Origin: a virus
DNA length: 64,000 nucleotides
Direction: 5' to 3' (one strand)
IMG/VR virus record: IMGVR_UViG_3300033149_003715
Location: 1-64,000 of that record
The notes below the pieces were generated by a model, which was not told where the DNA came from, made no database searches, and saw only the letters and a program-made list of their open reading frames with translations. A program made the position numbers and the translations under genes. Shown piece by piece: positions 46,087 to 54,829 of the stretch (position 1 is the first letter of the stretch; the number at the start of each line of letters is the position of its first letter).

Positions 46087-46100
46087 GTAGAGAGAGTATT

Positions 46101-46487
46101 ATGGGCAAGTACGTTCAAGGACTTTTAGTAAAATCTAGGCAGAAATTACAAAAAGCTAATACTAAACCGCCAACATTACCTAAACGTGTAAGTTCGTATA
46201 TTCAGGAAAGATTAGCATGGTTAAAAAAAGGAAAACCAGTACGTCCACAGCAAGAAATTGAATATATTTTTAATAAATTTTGTAAACCTTGTAAATATTA
46301 TAACGGTAAATTATGTAGTATTTGTGGATGTTATGTAAATGATGGAAATACTCTTAATAAAATATTGTGGGCAACAACTCGATGTCCTGACAATCCACCA
46401 AAATGGATTGAGTATAACGAAAAAAAAGATCTACCACAAAAAAAACCAAAGAAAAAAAGAAAACGTGGTAGATGTTGTAAAAAATAG
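46101..46487 (+). CDS. zinc-cluster basic protein
   Basis: 128-aa basic protein with a metal-binding box C61xxC64, C72xxCxC77 and C95-P (KPCKYYNGKLCSICGCYV then TTRCPDNPPKW). The Lys/Arg-rich tail ends RCCKK. It is the last gene of the rightward block, one base short of the opposing stop. The C-x2-C...CGC...CP layout recurs in small phage proteins of unknown role. Confidence 0.6.
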   Translation: MGKYVQGLLVKSRQKLQKANTKPPTLPKRVSSYIQERLAWLKKGKPVRPQQEIEYIFNKFCKPCKYYNGKLCSICGCYVNDGNTLNKILWATTRCPDNPPKWIEYNEKKDLPQKKPKKKRKRGRCCKK

Positions 46488-46488
46488 A

Positions 46489-46821
46489 CTATTCCATTTG
46501 TTGTGTATTTTTATTCCATTTTACCCAACCACGATTATTAAGCCAATTACCTTGATTGTCTTTTCGCTTGGGAAAAATACTACCACCCACCTTGTGAACA
46601 CCAAATTGTAATTTTGCTTGACATGTGATACATTGTAATTCGTAATATTTATTGCCGTCAACTGTTCTGACTACGTACTTTAAATTTTCTGATTGACATT
46701 TACCACATTTTGTTTCTCCAAATACTTCTTGGAAATTGTGTAATTTTTCAAAAACATCAACAATCTTTGTAGCTTCTAATTCTACATTCATTTTGGGATT
46801 TACTTGATAATGTACTTTCAT
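46489..46821 (-). CDS. zinc-ribbon protein of recombination module
   Basis: 110-aa protein with C39xxC42 and C64xxC67 in a zinc ribbon; residues 75-103 have SIFPKRKDNQGNW and GWVKW. Start chosen at ATG 46821; the longer frame starts inside the neighbour. Directly downstream of the Rad52-like gene with the two reading frames almost adjoining, so it is likely a recombination or ssDNA-binding partner. No named family. Confidence 0.6.
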   Translation of the reverse strand: MKVHYQVNPKMNVELEATKIVDVFEKLHNFQEVFGETKCGKCQSENLKYVVRTVDGNKYYELQCITCQAKLQFGVHKVGGSIFPKRKDNQGNWLNNRGWVKWNKNTQQME

Positions 46822-46823
46822 AA

Positions 46824-47666
46824 TTATTCCTTTACTATTGACTGCCAATTATCTTGGTAACCTTTAATTTCTTCAATAATTTGATCTGGATTTTGCCGAT
46901 ACTCGTGTAATTTGCCATTAATAGTTATGGCTTCTTGATGGGTTAATTGTGTAATATGGGTAATAGAACGATTCAAAATATGTTCCACGGTTTTTTGTAC
47001 GTTTAAATTTAATTTGTCCGGCCTGCATAACGAATCTATAAACTGTATTTGAAAGGCTGTAATTTCATTTTGAGTTGGTGAATCGTATATATCGACTTTT
47101 TTCTGTGAATATTCCTCTGCCGCTATAATCTTTCTTAATTTTAATGCACGTTTATATGCTCTGCCTTCTGCTCTTGTTTCTGCAACTGCAATTGGAAAGT
47201 GTTCGTATTTATCCGTATTACCATAGTATGAATCTGCACAACCACTAAATTGCCTTCTGTCATTCTCATCGAACTCAATGGTAATATTATGCTGTACGGT
47301 AGCACGATATTTATTTTCTGGTGTTGGTGTTTGTACAATTATACTATTTGACTCAACAATTGGTCCAAGTAGTTTTTCAGTTAGCCTACGTAAACCATCT
47401 GTTGTAGGATTGTCATTAATTTTTTCATCTGGTTCTAAAAGATTTAATACATAATCATTCCATTCTGGATCTATAATATCAGGTATAATTTGATTATTTG
47501 TATTATTGTCATTAGATGAATCTTGCATATTTTTACTTTCTGCTTCTTTTAATAATTGTACCCATGCTGTTTTACCTTTAATGTTATATCGACTTAGATC
47601 ATAATTATACTTACTATGTAAGATTTCTTTAATTTCTTTCACTTTCATTTTTTGATATTCATACAT
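46824..47666 (-). CDS. Rad52-like single-strand annealing protein
   Basis: 280-aa candidate recombinase. N-terminal 40 residues resemble a SAP/LEM-type DNA-binding helix pair (MKVKEIKEILHSKYNYDLS). The core (about 110-195) has TVQHNITIEFDENDRRQFSG and AVAETRAEGRAYKRALKLRKI, matching the Rad52/22-type pattern where the A-E-T-R-A-x-G-R-A helix is typical. Start at ATG 47666, six bases after GAGG; the frame extends to TTG 47678. It would anneal complementary strands during replication. Confidence 0.6.
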   Translation of the reverse strand: MYEYQKMKVKEIKEILHSKYNYDLSRYNIKGKTAWVQLLKEAESKNMQDSSNDNNTNNQIIPDIIDPEWNDYVLNLLEPDEKINDNPTTDGLRRLTEKLLGPIVESNSIIVQTPTPENKYRATVQHNITIEFDENDRRQFSGCADSYYGNTDKYEHFPIAVAETRAEGRAYKRALKLRKIIAAEEYSQKKVDIYDSPTQNEITAFQIQFIDSLCRPDKLNLNVQKTVEHILNRSITHITQLTHQEAITINGKLHEYRQNPDQIIEEIKGYQDNWQSIVKE

Positions 47667-47667
47667 A

Positions 47668-48450
47668 TCATACCTCAATTTCGATAGTACGGTTGGATTG
47701 TTTAGTTTTAATTTTGTTAATACAATCTAAGACTTTTTGTAATATCTGACGACATTTAGTTTTAGATGGAGATTTATCGTATTTAATCCTGATAATTGAA
47801 AATCCTTTATCGAATAATAATGCTGTTTTAATTTTATCTATATGTTGACTACGTTGAAATTCGTTCAACCCCCATATCGGTTTATGGTGAGATGGTCCAT
47901 CTACTTCAATTGCAATACCAAGTGTTGGTAATAATAAATCAATATGAATTTTATCATTAGCAACGATGTATTGTTTATGTTTTTCAACTACATATTTTAA
48001 TTTTTTAAGTTCGCTGAATAAAAATTTTTCCAGTTTTGATCCTTCTTTCGCGGCTTTTCTTATTGCGTCTTGAGCTATTTTTGTAAATTGTTGTCTACTT
48101 TTAATATCCCTGCTATTCCATCGTTGTTTAGCTGCTTCACTTAATTTAGTTAGTGTTTCTTTATCAATTTTTTGCCATGCTTTGGCCCTGCTTTCGCCTA
48201 TTTTGTATTTGGTTTGTTTATCGTGATGTTTACCTTTTGTTGGATGCAGTCGTCTACCAAGTTTAAGAGAAATTTTTTGAGCTTCCGATTGTGTTCTTGG
48301 CTTAAAACCTACTTTGTATGCTTTACGTCTTATATAATTAGCATATGTACCAAGTTCTTCTGCGATCATATTAAAGCTTTTACCTTTTTGGTTATACTCA
48401 CGCTCAAAAAAATCGTATGTTAACTTATTTTCTAATTCATGCTTTTTCAT
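47668..48450 (-). CDS. NUMOD3/Vsr-like homing endonuclease
   Basis: 260-aa protein with an HTH-like start (ENKLTYDFFEREYNQKGKSF), a NUMOD3-like DNA-binding stretch (GKHHDKQTKYKIGESRAKAW, about 73-92) and a C-terminal nuclease of the Vsr/DUF559 type: HIDLLLPTLGIAIEVDGPSH (about 169-188; D then E-V-D) followed by GFSIIRIKYD. This layout resembles EDxHD-type homing endonucleases in phages. It overlaps its neighbours by 14 and 3 bp. Free-standing, possibly an invader of the recombination operon. Confidence 0.65.
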   Translation of the reverse strand: MKKHELENKLTYDFFEREYNQKGKSFNMIAEELGTYANYIRRKAYKVGFKPRTQSEAQKISLKLGRRLHPTKGKHHDKQTKYKIGESRAKAWQKIDKETLTKLSEAAKQRWNSRDIKSRQQFTKIAQDAIRKAAKEGSKLEKFLFSELKKLKYVVEKHKQYIVANDKIHIDLLLPTLGIAIEVDGPSHHKPIWGLNEFQRSQHIDKIKTALLFDKGFSIIRIKYDKSPSKTKCRQILQKVLDCINKIKTKQSNRTIEIEV

Positions 48451-48919
48451 AATTAAATATTAATTCGATAATTTGAGTATAGTTGAAGTTTGGAATAATT
48501 GCTATTGGTTTTTTCCAGCATTTAGTTAAAACATCAGCATGTAATTTACTTCGTGCAATTAAATGTATACTATCATTATTGTATATTTTATTTAGATGCT
48601 TAAAGATTAATTGTTTCATATTTAACCATTCTAAATCCATAACATAAAAAAACTTTTGTTCAGTACCAATACATTTCATCATATATTGTGTGGTTTCTAT
48701 GTTTGTAGATATAAGGGGACCATTAAATCTCCAAGCTTCTACCAAAGGCATCATGGCAAACAACGGTGTAAGAACATGTTGGTAATAATCACTATAAAAT
48801 ACAATTGGATCATAATATCCAATATTTTTATCCTCCACTAAATTATTCATATTTTTAGTGATAAGTAAACCTTGTTGTGAAATATCTAACGCATAAGTTA
48901 ATATGCCAAATTTATTCAT
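48437..48919 (-). CDS. glycan-cluster hypothetical protein, 160 aa
   Basis: Unrecognised alpha/beta protein. Pattern GPLISTNIETTQYMM and IHLIARSKLHADVLTKCWKKPIAIIPNF resembles half of a GT-B glycosyltransferase, but it is short and lacks the usual E-x7-E motif. It is the last gene of the glycosyltransferase run before the nuclease. Confidence 0.5.
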   Translation of the reverse strand: MNKFGILTYALDISQQGLLITKNMNNLVEDKNIGYYDPIVFYSDYYQHVLTPLFAMMPLVEAWRFNGPLISTNIETTQYMMKCIGTEQKFFYVMDLEWLNMKQLIFKHLNKIYNNDSIHLIARSKLHADVLTKCWKKPIAIIPNFNYTQIIELIFNYEKA

Positions 48920-48928
48920 GCTAAATTC

Positions 48929-49789
48929 CTATGATATTTCTAGTTGTTGAAGAATGGCATCAACTTGATGACAATATGTATTATCTTGTATATTTTTATT
49001 GGCTGTTCTGGTCCATAATTGTCGTTCATCGTTATTATATAGATAAAATCGAATATGATCTATTAATGCTTTATAGTATTTGTTGTACGCTTCGTTATCA
49101 TTTAATAATGCATCCATACCAATAAATGGGTAGTAACCATTATTACGATTAGATATTGCAAAACCATTATTATATGCTACATCATACAACGAATTATTAT
49201 CAAAATCCAGTGTAATTTGGGCCGATGTAAAAAAATTGGCCGTTTCTTCTAAAGATGTTTGTCCTAAATATTCTACAAATGGTATTGTATATGGTCCAAT
49301 AATTTTTATTTGTAAATTTGTACCATTAGCTATATTTGTTAGTGTTTGTAGAATAAAGTCGTTTGGTGCAATATTTGATACATATAATAATTGTGTAGCT
49401 AATTTTGGATCATAAATACCGCTGTGATATTGTTTGCTATTGGCGGCATTGTGTAATGTAAGATATTTTCGTAAAGAGTCTATGATTGGTTGTTCAGTAT
49501 TTAATCCACATATAAGGTCTGGATTAAGTTCATCAATCAATGTTGCGGGAATAGGGCATGAGTCACATAAAACCAGTTTATATTGTTGCCTATATTCTTG
49601 AAGTGCTTTTTTAACAATGGAATCAATTGACGACGTATGACAAATAACAATATCAGGATTCATTTCTATCATCATATCATACGCGGGTTTAATTTGTGTA
49701 TTCCATATAATAGTTTGGTGCAATGCAGTAAAACTAGCAGCAATGCCGTTAAGAATCAAATTATTAGTATTTGTGATAACAACTTTCAT
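48929..49789 (-). CDS. GT-B-like glycosyltransferase
   Basis: 286-aa protein with two Rossmann-like halves; sequence blocks IVICHTSSIDSIVKKA, NPDLICGLNTEQP, LQIKIIGPYTIPFVEYLGQTSLEE and then DVAYNNGFAISNRNN are the CgeB-type pattern seen in GT-B enzymes. It would transfer sugar from a nucleotide sugar; substrate unknown. 139 bp-scale gaps are absent in this cluster, indicating one operon. Confidence 0.5.
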   Translation of the reverse strand: MKVVITNTNNLILNGIAASFTALHQTIIWNTQIKPAYDMMIEMNPDIVICHTSSIDSIVKKALQEYRQQYKLVLCDSCPIPATLIDELNPDLICGLNTEQPIIDSLRKYLTLHNAANSKQYHSGIYDPKLATQLLYVSNIAPNDFILQTLTNIANGTNLQIKIIGPYTIPFVEYLGQTSLEETANFFTSAQITLDFDNNSLYDVAYNNGFAISNRNNGYYPFIGMDALLNDNEAYNKYYKALIDHIRFYLYNNDERQLWTRTANKNIQDNTYCHQVDAILQQLEIS

Positions 49790-49796
49790 TTGTGAT

Positions 49797-50531
49797 TTAA
49801 TTTCTACATCTAAGAATTTTTCTTGCTATAAACATATCTTTCATACAATCTACATCATTTACTTTCATTTTTGGTGGACTTATCGCATAAATTTTACTAC
49901 CATGTTCAATCATTTTATTAAGTGCTTCGAACGTATATGTATTTTCGTTTGTTTTATCCCAACAGATTTCTTTAAACAAAGACAATTCATCACCAGTAAG
50001 ATATAATATTTGTGCCCACTTATTAGGTAAATCATAAATCATATGTTGCAATTTATCATCTACAATTGTACATCCTACTTCGTTGTTTGTCATGTAACCA
50101 GATTTATCAATAAGGATATAAGATTTACTTCTTCGCGGAAAATTCAAAGCATGTATATTAAAAACTAAATCGCCATAAATGATGATTACACGATTAGATG
50201 TTGCCGCTCTTAAACCTATACCTAAACTTCTAACTACATTTGTTGTTTCATATCTTTCATTTTCTACTTGTATAATATTATTTGGCATTAAATTCATAAT
50301 TTGTTCAGATTTGTAGCCAGTTACCAAAACGATTTCATAATTTCCATTTAAGGCTTTATGTATGGTATTTAATTGATGTGTAATAATATTTATATTTGGT
50401 GTAATTTGCAATAATGATTTCGGTCCGTAAGATTGAATTCTCCAACCTATACCAGCAGCGGGAATAATAACACTACATTTAATTGATTTACTGGGTTGAT
50501 TTTGTTTTATGGTATGGATATATTTAGGCAT
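49797..50531 (-). CDS. sugar/choline-phosphate nucleotidyltransferase-like
   Basis: 244-aa NTP-transferase fold enzyme. It has the loop CSVIIPAAGIGWRIQSYGPKSL near residues 19-40 (LxxxGxGxR..PK variant), IIIYGDLVF (about 117-125) for metal binding, and the typical split sheet. It would activate a sugar-1-phosphate or phosphocholine with CTP, UTP or dTTP. The family is clear, the substrate is not. It supplies activated sugars to the neighbouring transferases. Confidence 0.7.
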   Translation of the reverse strand: MPKYIHTIKQNQPSKSIKCSVIIPAAGIGWRIQSYGPKSLLQITPNINIITHQLNTIHKALNGNYEIVLVTGYKSEQIMNLMPNNIIQVENERYETTNVVRSLGIGLRAATSNRVIIIYGDLVFNIHALNFPRRSKSYILIDKSGYMTNNEVGCTIVDDKLQHMIYDLPNKWAQILYLTGDELSLFKEICWDKTNENTYTFEALNKMIEHGSKIYAISPPKMKVNDVDCMKDMFIARKILRCRN

Positions 50532-50533
50532 AT

Positions 50534-51094
50534 TTAATTGTCAATATACTGTTGAAAAAATGATAAATCATGAGCAATATTTTCTTTAGTGGTATGTTGT
50601 GTAGTAAATAATAATTCGGGAATATGAAACATTACTGTTGATCTACACAATCTATATAACATATCCATAAAATATAGATACCGCAATTGTTCATTAAATA
50701 ACTCAAATTTATTCAACTTAAAAAATAATGGACAATTTATTCTGTATTTACGAATTTTGTCATAGTGGTATGATGGATATAATAATATATTTTTACCATG
50801 TTCATCAATATAATATTGATCTGAATATATTCCGTTAATTTCTGGATATTCTTTGAACATATCAACGATATGTGTAATACTGTCTTTAGCAGCAAAATTA
50901 TTATATGGTGATAAAAATCCATAGATAACATCTTTGTCCTTTTGGAAATTCTCTTTAATTGTTTCATTAAATGCTACCGGAGGATTTTTCTTATTATTTA
51001 TAAAATTTACAAACGGATAATCTTGTTTAATTAGTGATTGTGTGCCAGCAACAGTAACAATCACTTCCGGATTTATGTTAGTAGATTCGGACAT
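50534..51094 (-). CDS. GT2-like glycosyltransferase fragment
   Basis: 186-aa protein with INGIYSDQYYIDEHGK (about residues 80-95), the DxD-like metal box of family-2 transferases, and helical ends. It lacks the usual N-terminal Rossmann half, so it may be a minimal or split GT-A protein. It overlaps the following gene by 22 bp, and the two may act as one enzyme. Confidence 0.5.
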   Translation of the reverse strand: MSESTNINPEVIVTVAGTQSLIKQDYPFVNFINNKKNPPVAFNETIKENFQKDKDVIYGFLSPYNNFAAKDSITHIVDMFKEYPEINGIYSDQYYIDEHGKNILLYPSYHYDKIRKYRINCPLFFKLNKFELFNEQLRYLYFMDMLYRLCRSTVMFHIPELLFTTQHTTKENIAHDLSFFQQYIDN

Positions 51095-51828
51095 AAGTTT
51101 TCTATACTTTCTATATCTATTTGATCCTTTTCTATTTTATCTATAAGTGGTTCTTGTGCGTGTCCATTATACATTTTATGTACCAAATAATGTACTATAT
51201 AACCATTACCATCTTGGTTTGGTTTTAAGATAGTTAATTGGTATAATTTTTTATATACTAAGTCATTTAATGTAGAAAAAAAGAATTTATCAATTCTGCA
51301 TCCAGCATTAAACACTGCATAATACATATGATGTATAATATCCACAACAAAATCAATTAAATTACCAAAAGTAGTTTGTGAATTAATAGTATTTTGCAAT
51401 CTCCATTTAATTTTTAATGGCTTAAGTAATTCGAGTAGTACAGTGTTAGATATTAAGCTATTAAATGGTTTGATAATTGTAATATGTTGTGTTGGTAGTG
51501 TTTGTTGCAATACATCATTTAAAGTGTTTTTTATTTGATCTAAGTTGTTATTAGCAATAATGATGGCTTGATAGTTTAGGCGATTTTCTTTATTTAATAC
51601 TGCTTTTTGTTCTTCTAATGTTCGATTGTATGCGTGCCATATTTTTGTGCGAAAATTATGACATATACGACCCTGAATTACATAAAATTCTTTATCTTCA
51701 TCATATGCTTCTAACACTGTTGTTTTAATGTTACGAAATTGTTCTAGTGTATTTAGAATACATCCAATTTGCGTATGTTGTTTGTATTGTGCAAAAATAC
51801 ATTCCTTGCATGGAGTATCCAATTTCAT
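51073..51828 (-). CDS. GT-A-like protein with N-terminal Cys motif
   Basis: 251-aa protein: an N-terminal CKECIFAQYKQHTQIGC Cys motif (C7, C10, C23), then YQAIIIANNNLDQIKNTLNDV (about 85-105) typical of family-2 glycosyltransferase starts. With the next gene downstream, whose fragment has the DxD box, it may form the complete GT-A fold split in two genes. I have seen the Cys motif in other large phage sugar genes but cannot name it. Confidence 0.5.
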   Translation of the reverse strand: MKLDTPCKECIFAQYKQHTQIGCILNTLEQFRNIKTTVLEAYDEDKEFYVIQGRICHNFRTKIWHAYNRTLEEQKAVLNKENRLNYQAIIIANNNLDQIKNTLNDVLQQTLPTQHITIIKPFNSLISNTVLLELLKPLKIKWRLQNTINSQTTFGNLIDFVVDIIHHMYYAVFNAGCRIDKFFFSTLNDLVYKKLYQLTILKPNQDGNGYIVHYLVHKMYNGHAQEPLIDKIEKDQIDIESIENLCPNLLT

Positions 51829-52289
51829 TTTGAATCCTTTGGGAGTGGTTTTTTGGCTATAATAGTATAACTTAAATGAAATAATTTTGAGAATATAATA
51901 GCTAATCCATAAGTTTTAAGTAATTTTTTCATTTCTAGTAAACTACTAACTGATTGTTTGCCATTATATAAATAGTATTGAATTTTAGTTATATCTTTAG
52001 AGGATTGATGTATTATACTATTTAAATCGTTGCCATCTATAATTAATTCTCCATTGGGTTTTAGTTTTTGTACGATAGATTGTAAAATTTGTTCTCTGTT
52101 CGATATATAATCTAAACGATCTCCTAAATAAATGAATTCGCAAGTGTTATTTGGTATCATATATTTAATACTATATATGTTAATTGGAATACATTCGTCA
52201 TACACTGACGATGATTGGGTTGCCGGAAAAATCGGAATATATTCGTTATATGGTGTTAGTATCCCGGGTACAGTTATTCTTATTTTCAT
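51825..52289 (-). CDS. truncated methyltransferase-like protein, copy 1
   Basis: 154-aa protein with CEFIYLGDRLDYISNREQILQ and LKPNGELIIDGNDLN, which match the middle of class I SAM methyltransferases (an acidic strand, then LxPGGxL). No Gly-rich SAM motif I precedes it. Paralogue of the next gene upstream, which overlaps it by 44 bp. Confidence 0.55.
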   Translation of the reverse strand: MKIRITVPGILTPYNEYIPIFPATQSSSVYDECIPINIYSIKYMIPNNTCEFIYLGDRLDYISNREQILQSIVQKLKPNGELIIDGNDLNSIIHQSSKDITKIQYYLYNGKQSVSSLLEMKKLLKTYGLAIIFSKLFHLSYTIIAKKPLPKDSK

Positions 52290-52710
52290 AATTTGGAAAT
52301 GGCCTTTTAGCTGTAATAGTATAACTCCAATTTACTAATTTTGATAGCACAATAGTTAATCCGTACATTCTAAGTAATTCTTTCATTGTTGGTAAATTAC
52401 TAATAGACTGTCTTCCGTTATATAAATATTGTTGAATATTATCTACATTTAAATGAAGACCACCATGTAATCTATATACTATATCAGTTAAGTCATTTCC
52501 TTCCACAATAAGTTTTCCATCATATTTTAATTTTTGTACTATTAATTCCAAGTAATGTTGTCTATTTGGAACATAATCTAAACAATCTTCTAAGTAAATA
52601 AAATCACATATGCTATCAGGCACCATATGTTTTACATCTTGTATGTTGATTGGTATACATTCATTATATAGCCGCGTTTGCCTATTAGGTAAAATAATTT
52701 TAATCTTCAT
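52246..52710 (-). CDS. truncated methyltransferase-like protein, copy 2
   Basis: 154-aa paralogue of the gene at 51825, sharing the same start (MKIKI), CDFIYLEDCLDYVPNRQ and LKYDGKLIVEGNDL, and YLYNGRQSISNL. Its C-terminal tail runs over the start of copy 1. Both may bind SAM weakly or serve as non-catalytic partners. Confidence 0.55.
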   Translation of the reverse strand: MKIKIILPNRQTRLYNECIPINIQDVKHMVPDSICDFIYLEDCLDYVPNRQHYLELIVQKLKYDGKLIVEGNDLTDIVYRLHGGLHLNVDNIQQYLYNGRQSISNLPTMKELLRMYGLTIVLSKLVNWSYTITAKRPFPNYENKNNCTRDTNTI

Positions 52711-53705
52711 TAATTTTTCCTTATATATACAGTTTGTGCAATGTCTTCAAAATAGTTGTCCCATTGTTGACAAAAAGTTTCTAAATTAGACAATTGACTT
52801 AATGCTAATTTTTGATATTTTACACTCAAAGCATCCAATGTATTTGTTCTATATTGTATAACTTTATTAATAATTTTTGCCAAATCATCTAAAGTTTTAA
52901 AGGTCATAATTTCTTTTTGATTTATAAAATTATTTGTGGCTGAAATGGGAATACATCCGGCGGCCATACCTAAATATAATGTAAGCGGATAACATTCTTC
53001 TTTGCCAATGTTGATTACAAATCGTGATTCACTCAATATTTTTATTGCTTGATCGTATGACATTGTATTAGAAATATCTTTATTATCCCCAATGATTAGA
53101 ATAGGTATCTTAATTGTGTTAATAATTTTATATAACTTGGCATATTCAGATTGTGAAAATTGCCCAATAATAATAGCTTGTGTTTTCTTGTTCGACAATT
53201 TATCTGTTATATCTATATTTGGAATACCATATTTAATAACATGATAATTTTTATTCCAGGATTTGTTAATTATATCATTTACTACAACTGTAAAATCCGG
53301 TTGTTGTTGTTTTTCTATAAGAAATATATCTTCTAACTTCATAATACTCATAGGCGATGTATGTTCAATTATTAGCAATGGCAAATGTAATACATCTGAC
53401 AACTGCTGTGCATATGAATATTGTTCAAGTCTATCATTACACACAATTAGGTCAAAATCTATACTAATTGGTAATGTTTTGTATTCTTGTAAAGGATGAA
53501 AATTTGAGCCGGGATTATATAGTGTAGTGTCCCATTTAATGTATGAGTGTTGAATACAACCATAAAATTTGTGCGTACTACCTTGAAATAATAAATGTTC
53601 AAACAGTCCGTTATATGGAAACCATAATATGTTAAGAGGTTTTGTTTTATATATAGCAGATTTTATAACGTGATTTGTAGGAAATGTCACAAATAATCCT
53701 TTCAC
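52710..53705 (-). CDS. GT-B glycosyltransferase, 331 aa
   Basis: Glycosyltransferase with an N-terminal WFPYNGLFEHLLF region and a C-terminal block IIGDNKDISNTMSYDQAIKI, SRFVINIGKEECYPLTLYLGMAAGCIPISATNN (about 225-262), the E-x-(PLTL) sugar-nucleotide site with gly/cys turn typical for GT-B. It overlaps its upstream neighbour by 4 bp. Confidence 0.65.
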   Translation of the reverse strand: MKGLFVTFPTNHVIKSAIYKTKPLNILWFPYNGLFEHLLFQGSTHKFYGCIQHSYIKWDTTLYNPGSNFHPLQEYKTLPISIDFDLIVCNDRLEQYSYAQQLSDVLHLPLLIIEHTSPMSIMKLEDIFLIEKQQQPDFTVVVNDIINKSWNKNYHVIKYGIPNIDITDKLSNKKTQAIIIGQFSQSEYAKLYKIINTIKIPILIIGDNKDISNTMSYDQAIKILSESRFVINIGKEECYPLTLYLGMAAGCIPISATNNFINQKEIMTFKTLDDLAKIINKVIQYRTNTLDALSVKYQKLALSQLSNLETFCQQWDNYFEDIAQTVYIRKN

Positions 53706-54829
53706 TTAATCAGTTGTCCAATTTGTTGTCCAACATTAGTATAACTTAATTTTTGAACTGCATCACGTCCGACTTGTTGTTTATGTACCTTTTCTAAACC
53801 AGTTAATTCATATGCTTGTCTCATTGCTTTTTGAAGTGCTAATATATCAATTTCTGACCACAGTTCCCATCCAGTATATAATTGAGGTAATGGTTTGTGT
53901 TCAGTATAAACTGGAATACGATGACTTGGTACAACATATCCTTCTACATTAGAGATAAAAGATGTCATACCTGTATTATCTGTAACAATAGGAGTATTAC
54001 CAAAACCCATAGCATCTATTGCAGGACGACAAAATGCCTCTCCATATGATGGCATAACAAAACAATCACATATTTGGTGTAATGCATACAATTCTTCATA
54101 TGTAAGATGTTCTGTGATAAGTAATTCAGAATGATAATATTCTATGTTATGATATAAACCTAACTGTTTTTTAAATTGTAAAATGTCTTTTTGTACTTGT
54201 TGCGTTAAATCATCTGGCGAAACACCACCTAGATTTGTTTTAATAATTAAATTAACTGGTTCTGATCTACTAAATTCTCTATGAAATGCTGTCAAAAGTG
54301 CTTTAATATTTTTACGGGCAATGTATTCACCAATAAAGTAAAAATTAAACTTGTTTTCTAATTCATAGTTCTTCCACGGTGTAATGTCGTATTCCTTATT
54401 AAATTTGGTAACATCTATTGGTTCACTAATATTATGTATAGGAATATTTACACCACTTTCTTTTAAATTTTGTTTTTCTTGTGTACTTGGTACCCATAAT
54501 TCATCCACTTGATTAATGTAGTATGGCCAATTTGTATTTTTTAAGTTTGCGGTTTCAAATGTACACAAACAAATCGTTTTATGAAAATCATTAGAAAACT
54601 CTAATAAATGTGGTAATACTTTTTGTATGACAACATCGTACTCAGTGTTTATTTTCTGTTCTAATCTTTTTAATTTTTCTGGAATATGTGGTCGTACACT
54701 ATTTGTCATCCATATTGGTCGCAAAGTAATATCACAATTTGTATGAGTTAAAGCTAATGCATAGTCGTATGCAGCTTCACCCCAACCTGTATAACTTCGG
54801 TATGGTGCTACAAATAAAACTTTTTTCAT
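53702..54829 (-). CDS. family-4-like glycosyltransferase, 375 aa
   Basis: Start MKKVLFVAPYRSYTGWGEAAYDYALAL is the retaining GT-B start, and GEAFCRPAIDAMGFGNTPIVTDNTGM (about 269-294) is the E-x7-E nucleotide-sugar motif. Length matches GT4 enzymes. It likely adds a sugar to a glycan or protein; donor unknown. Confidence 0.8.
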   Translation of the reverse strand: MKKVLFVAPYRSYTGWGEAAYDYALALTHTNCDITLRPIWMTNSVRPHIPEKLKRLEQKINTEYDVVIQKVLPHLLEFSNDFHKTICLCTFETANLKNTNWPYYINQVDELWVPSTQEKQNLKESGVNIPIHNISEPIDVTKFNKEYDITPWKNYELENKFNFYFIGEYIARKNIKALLTAFHREFSRSEPVNLIIKTNLGGVSPDDLTQQVQKDILQFKKQLGLYHNIEYYHSELLITEHLTYEELYALHQICDCFVMPSYGEAFCRPAIDAMGFGNTPIVTDNTGMTSFISNVEGYVVPSHRIPVYTEHKPLPQLYTGWELWSEIDILALQKAMRQAYELTGLEKVHKQQVGRDAVQKLSYTNVGQQIGQLIK

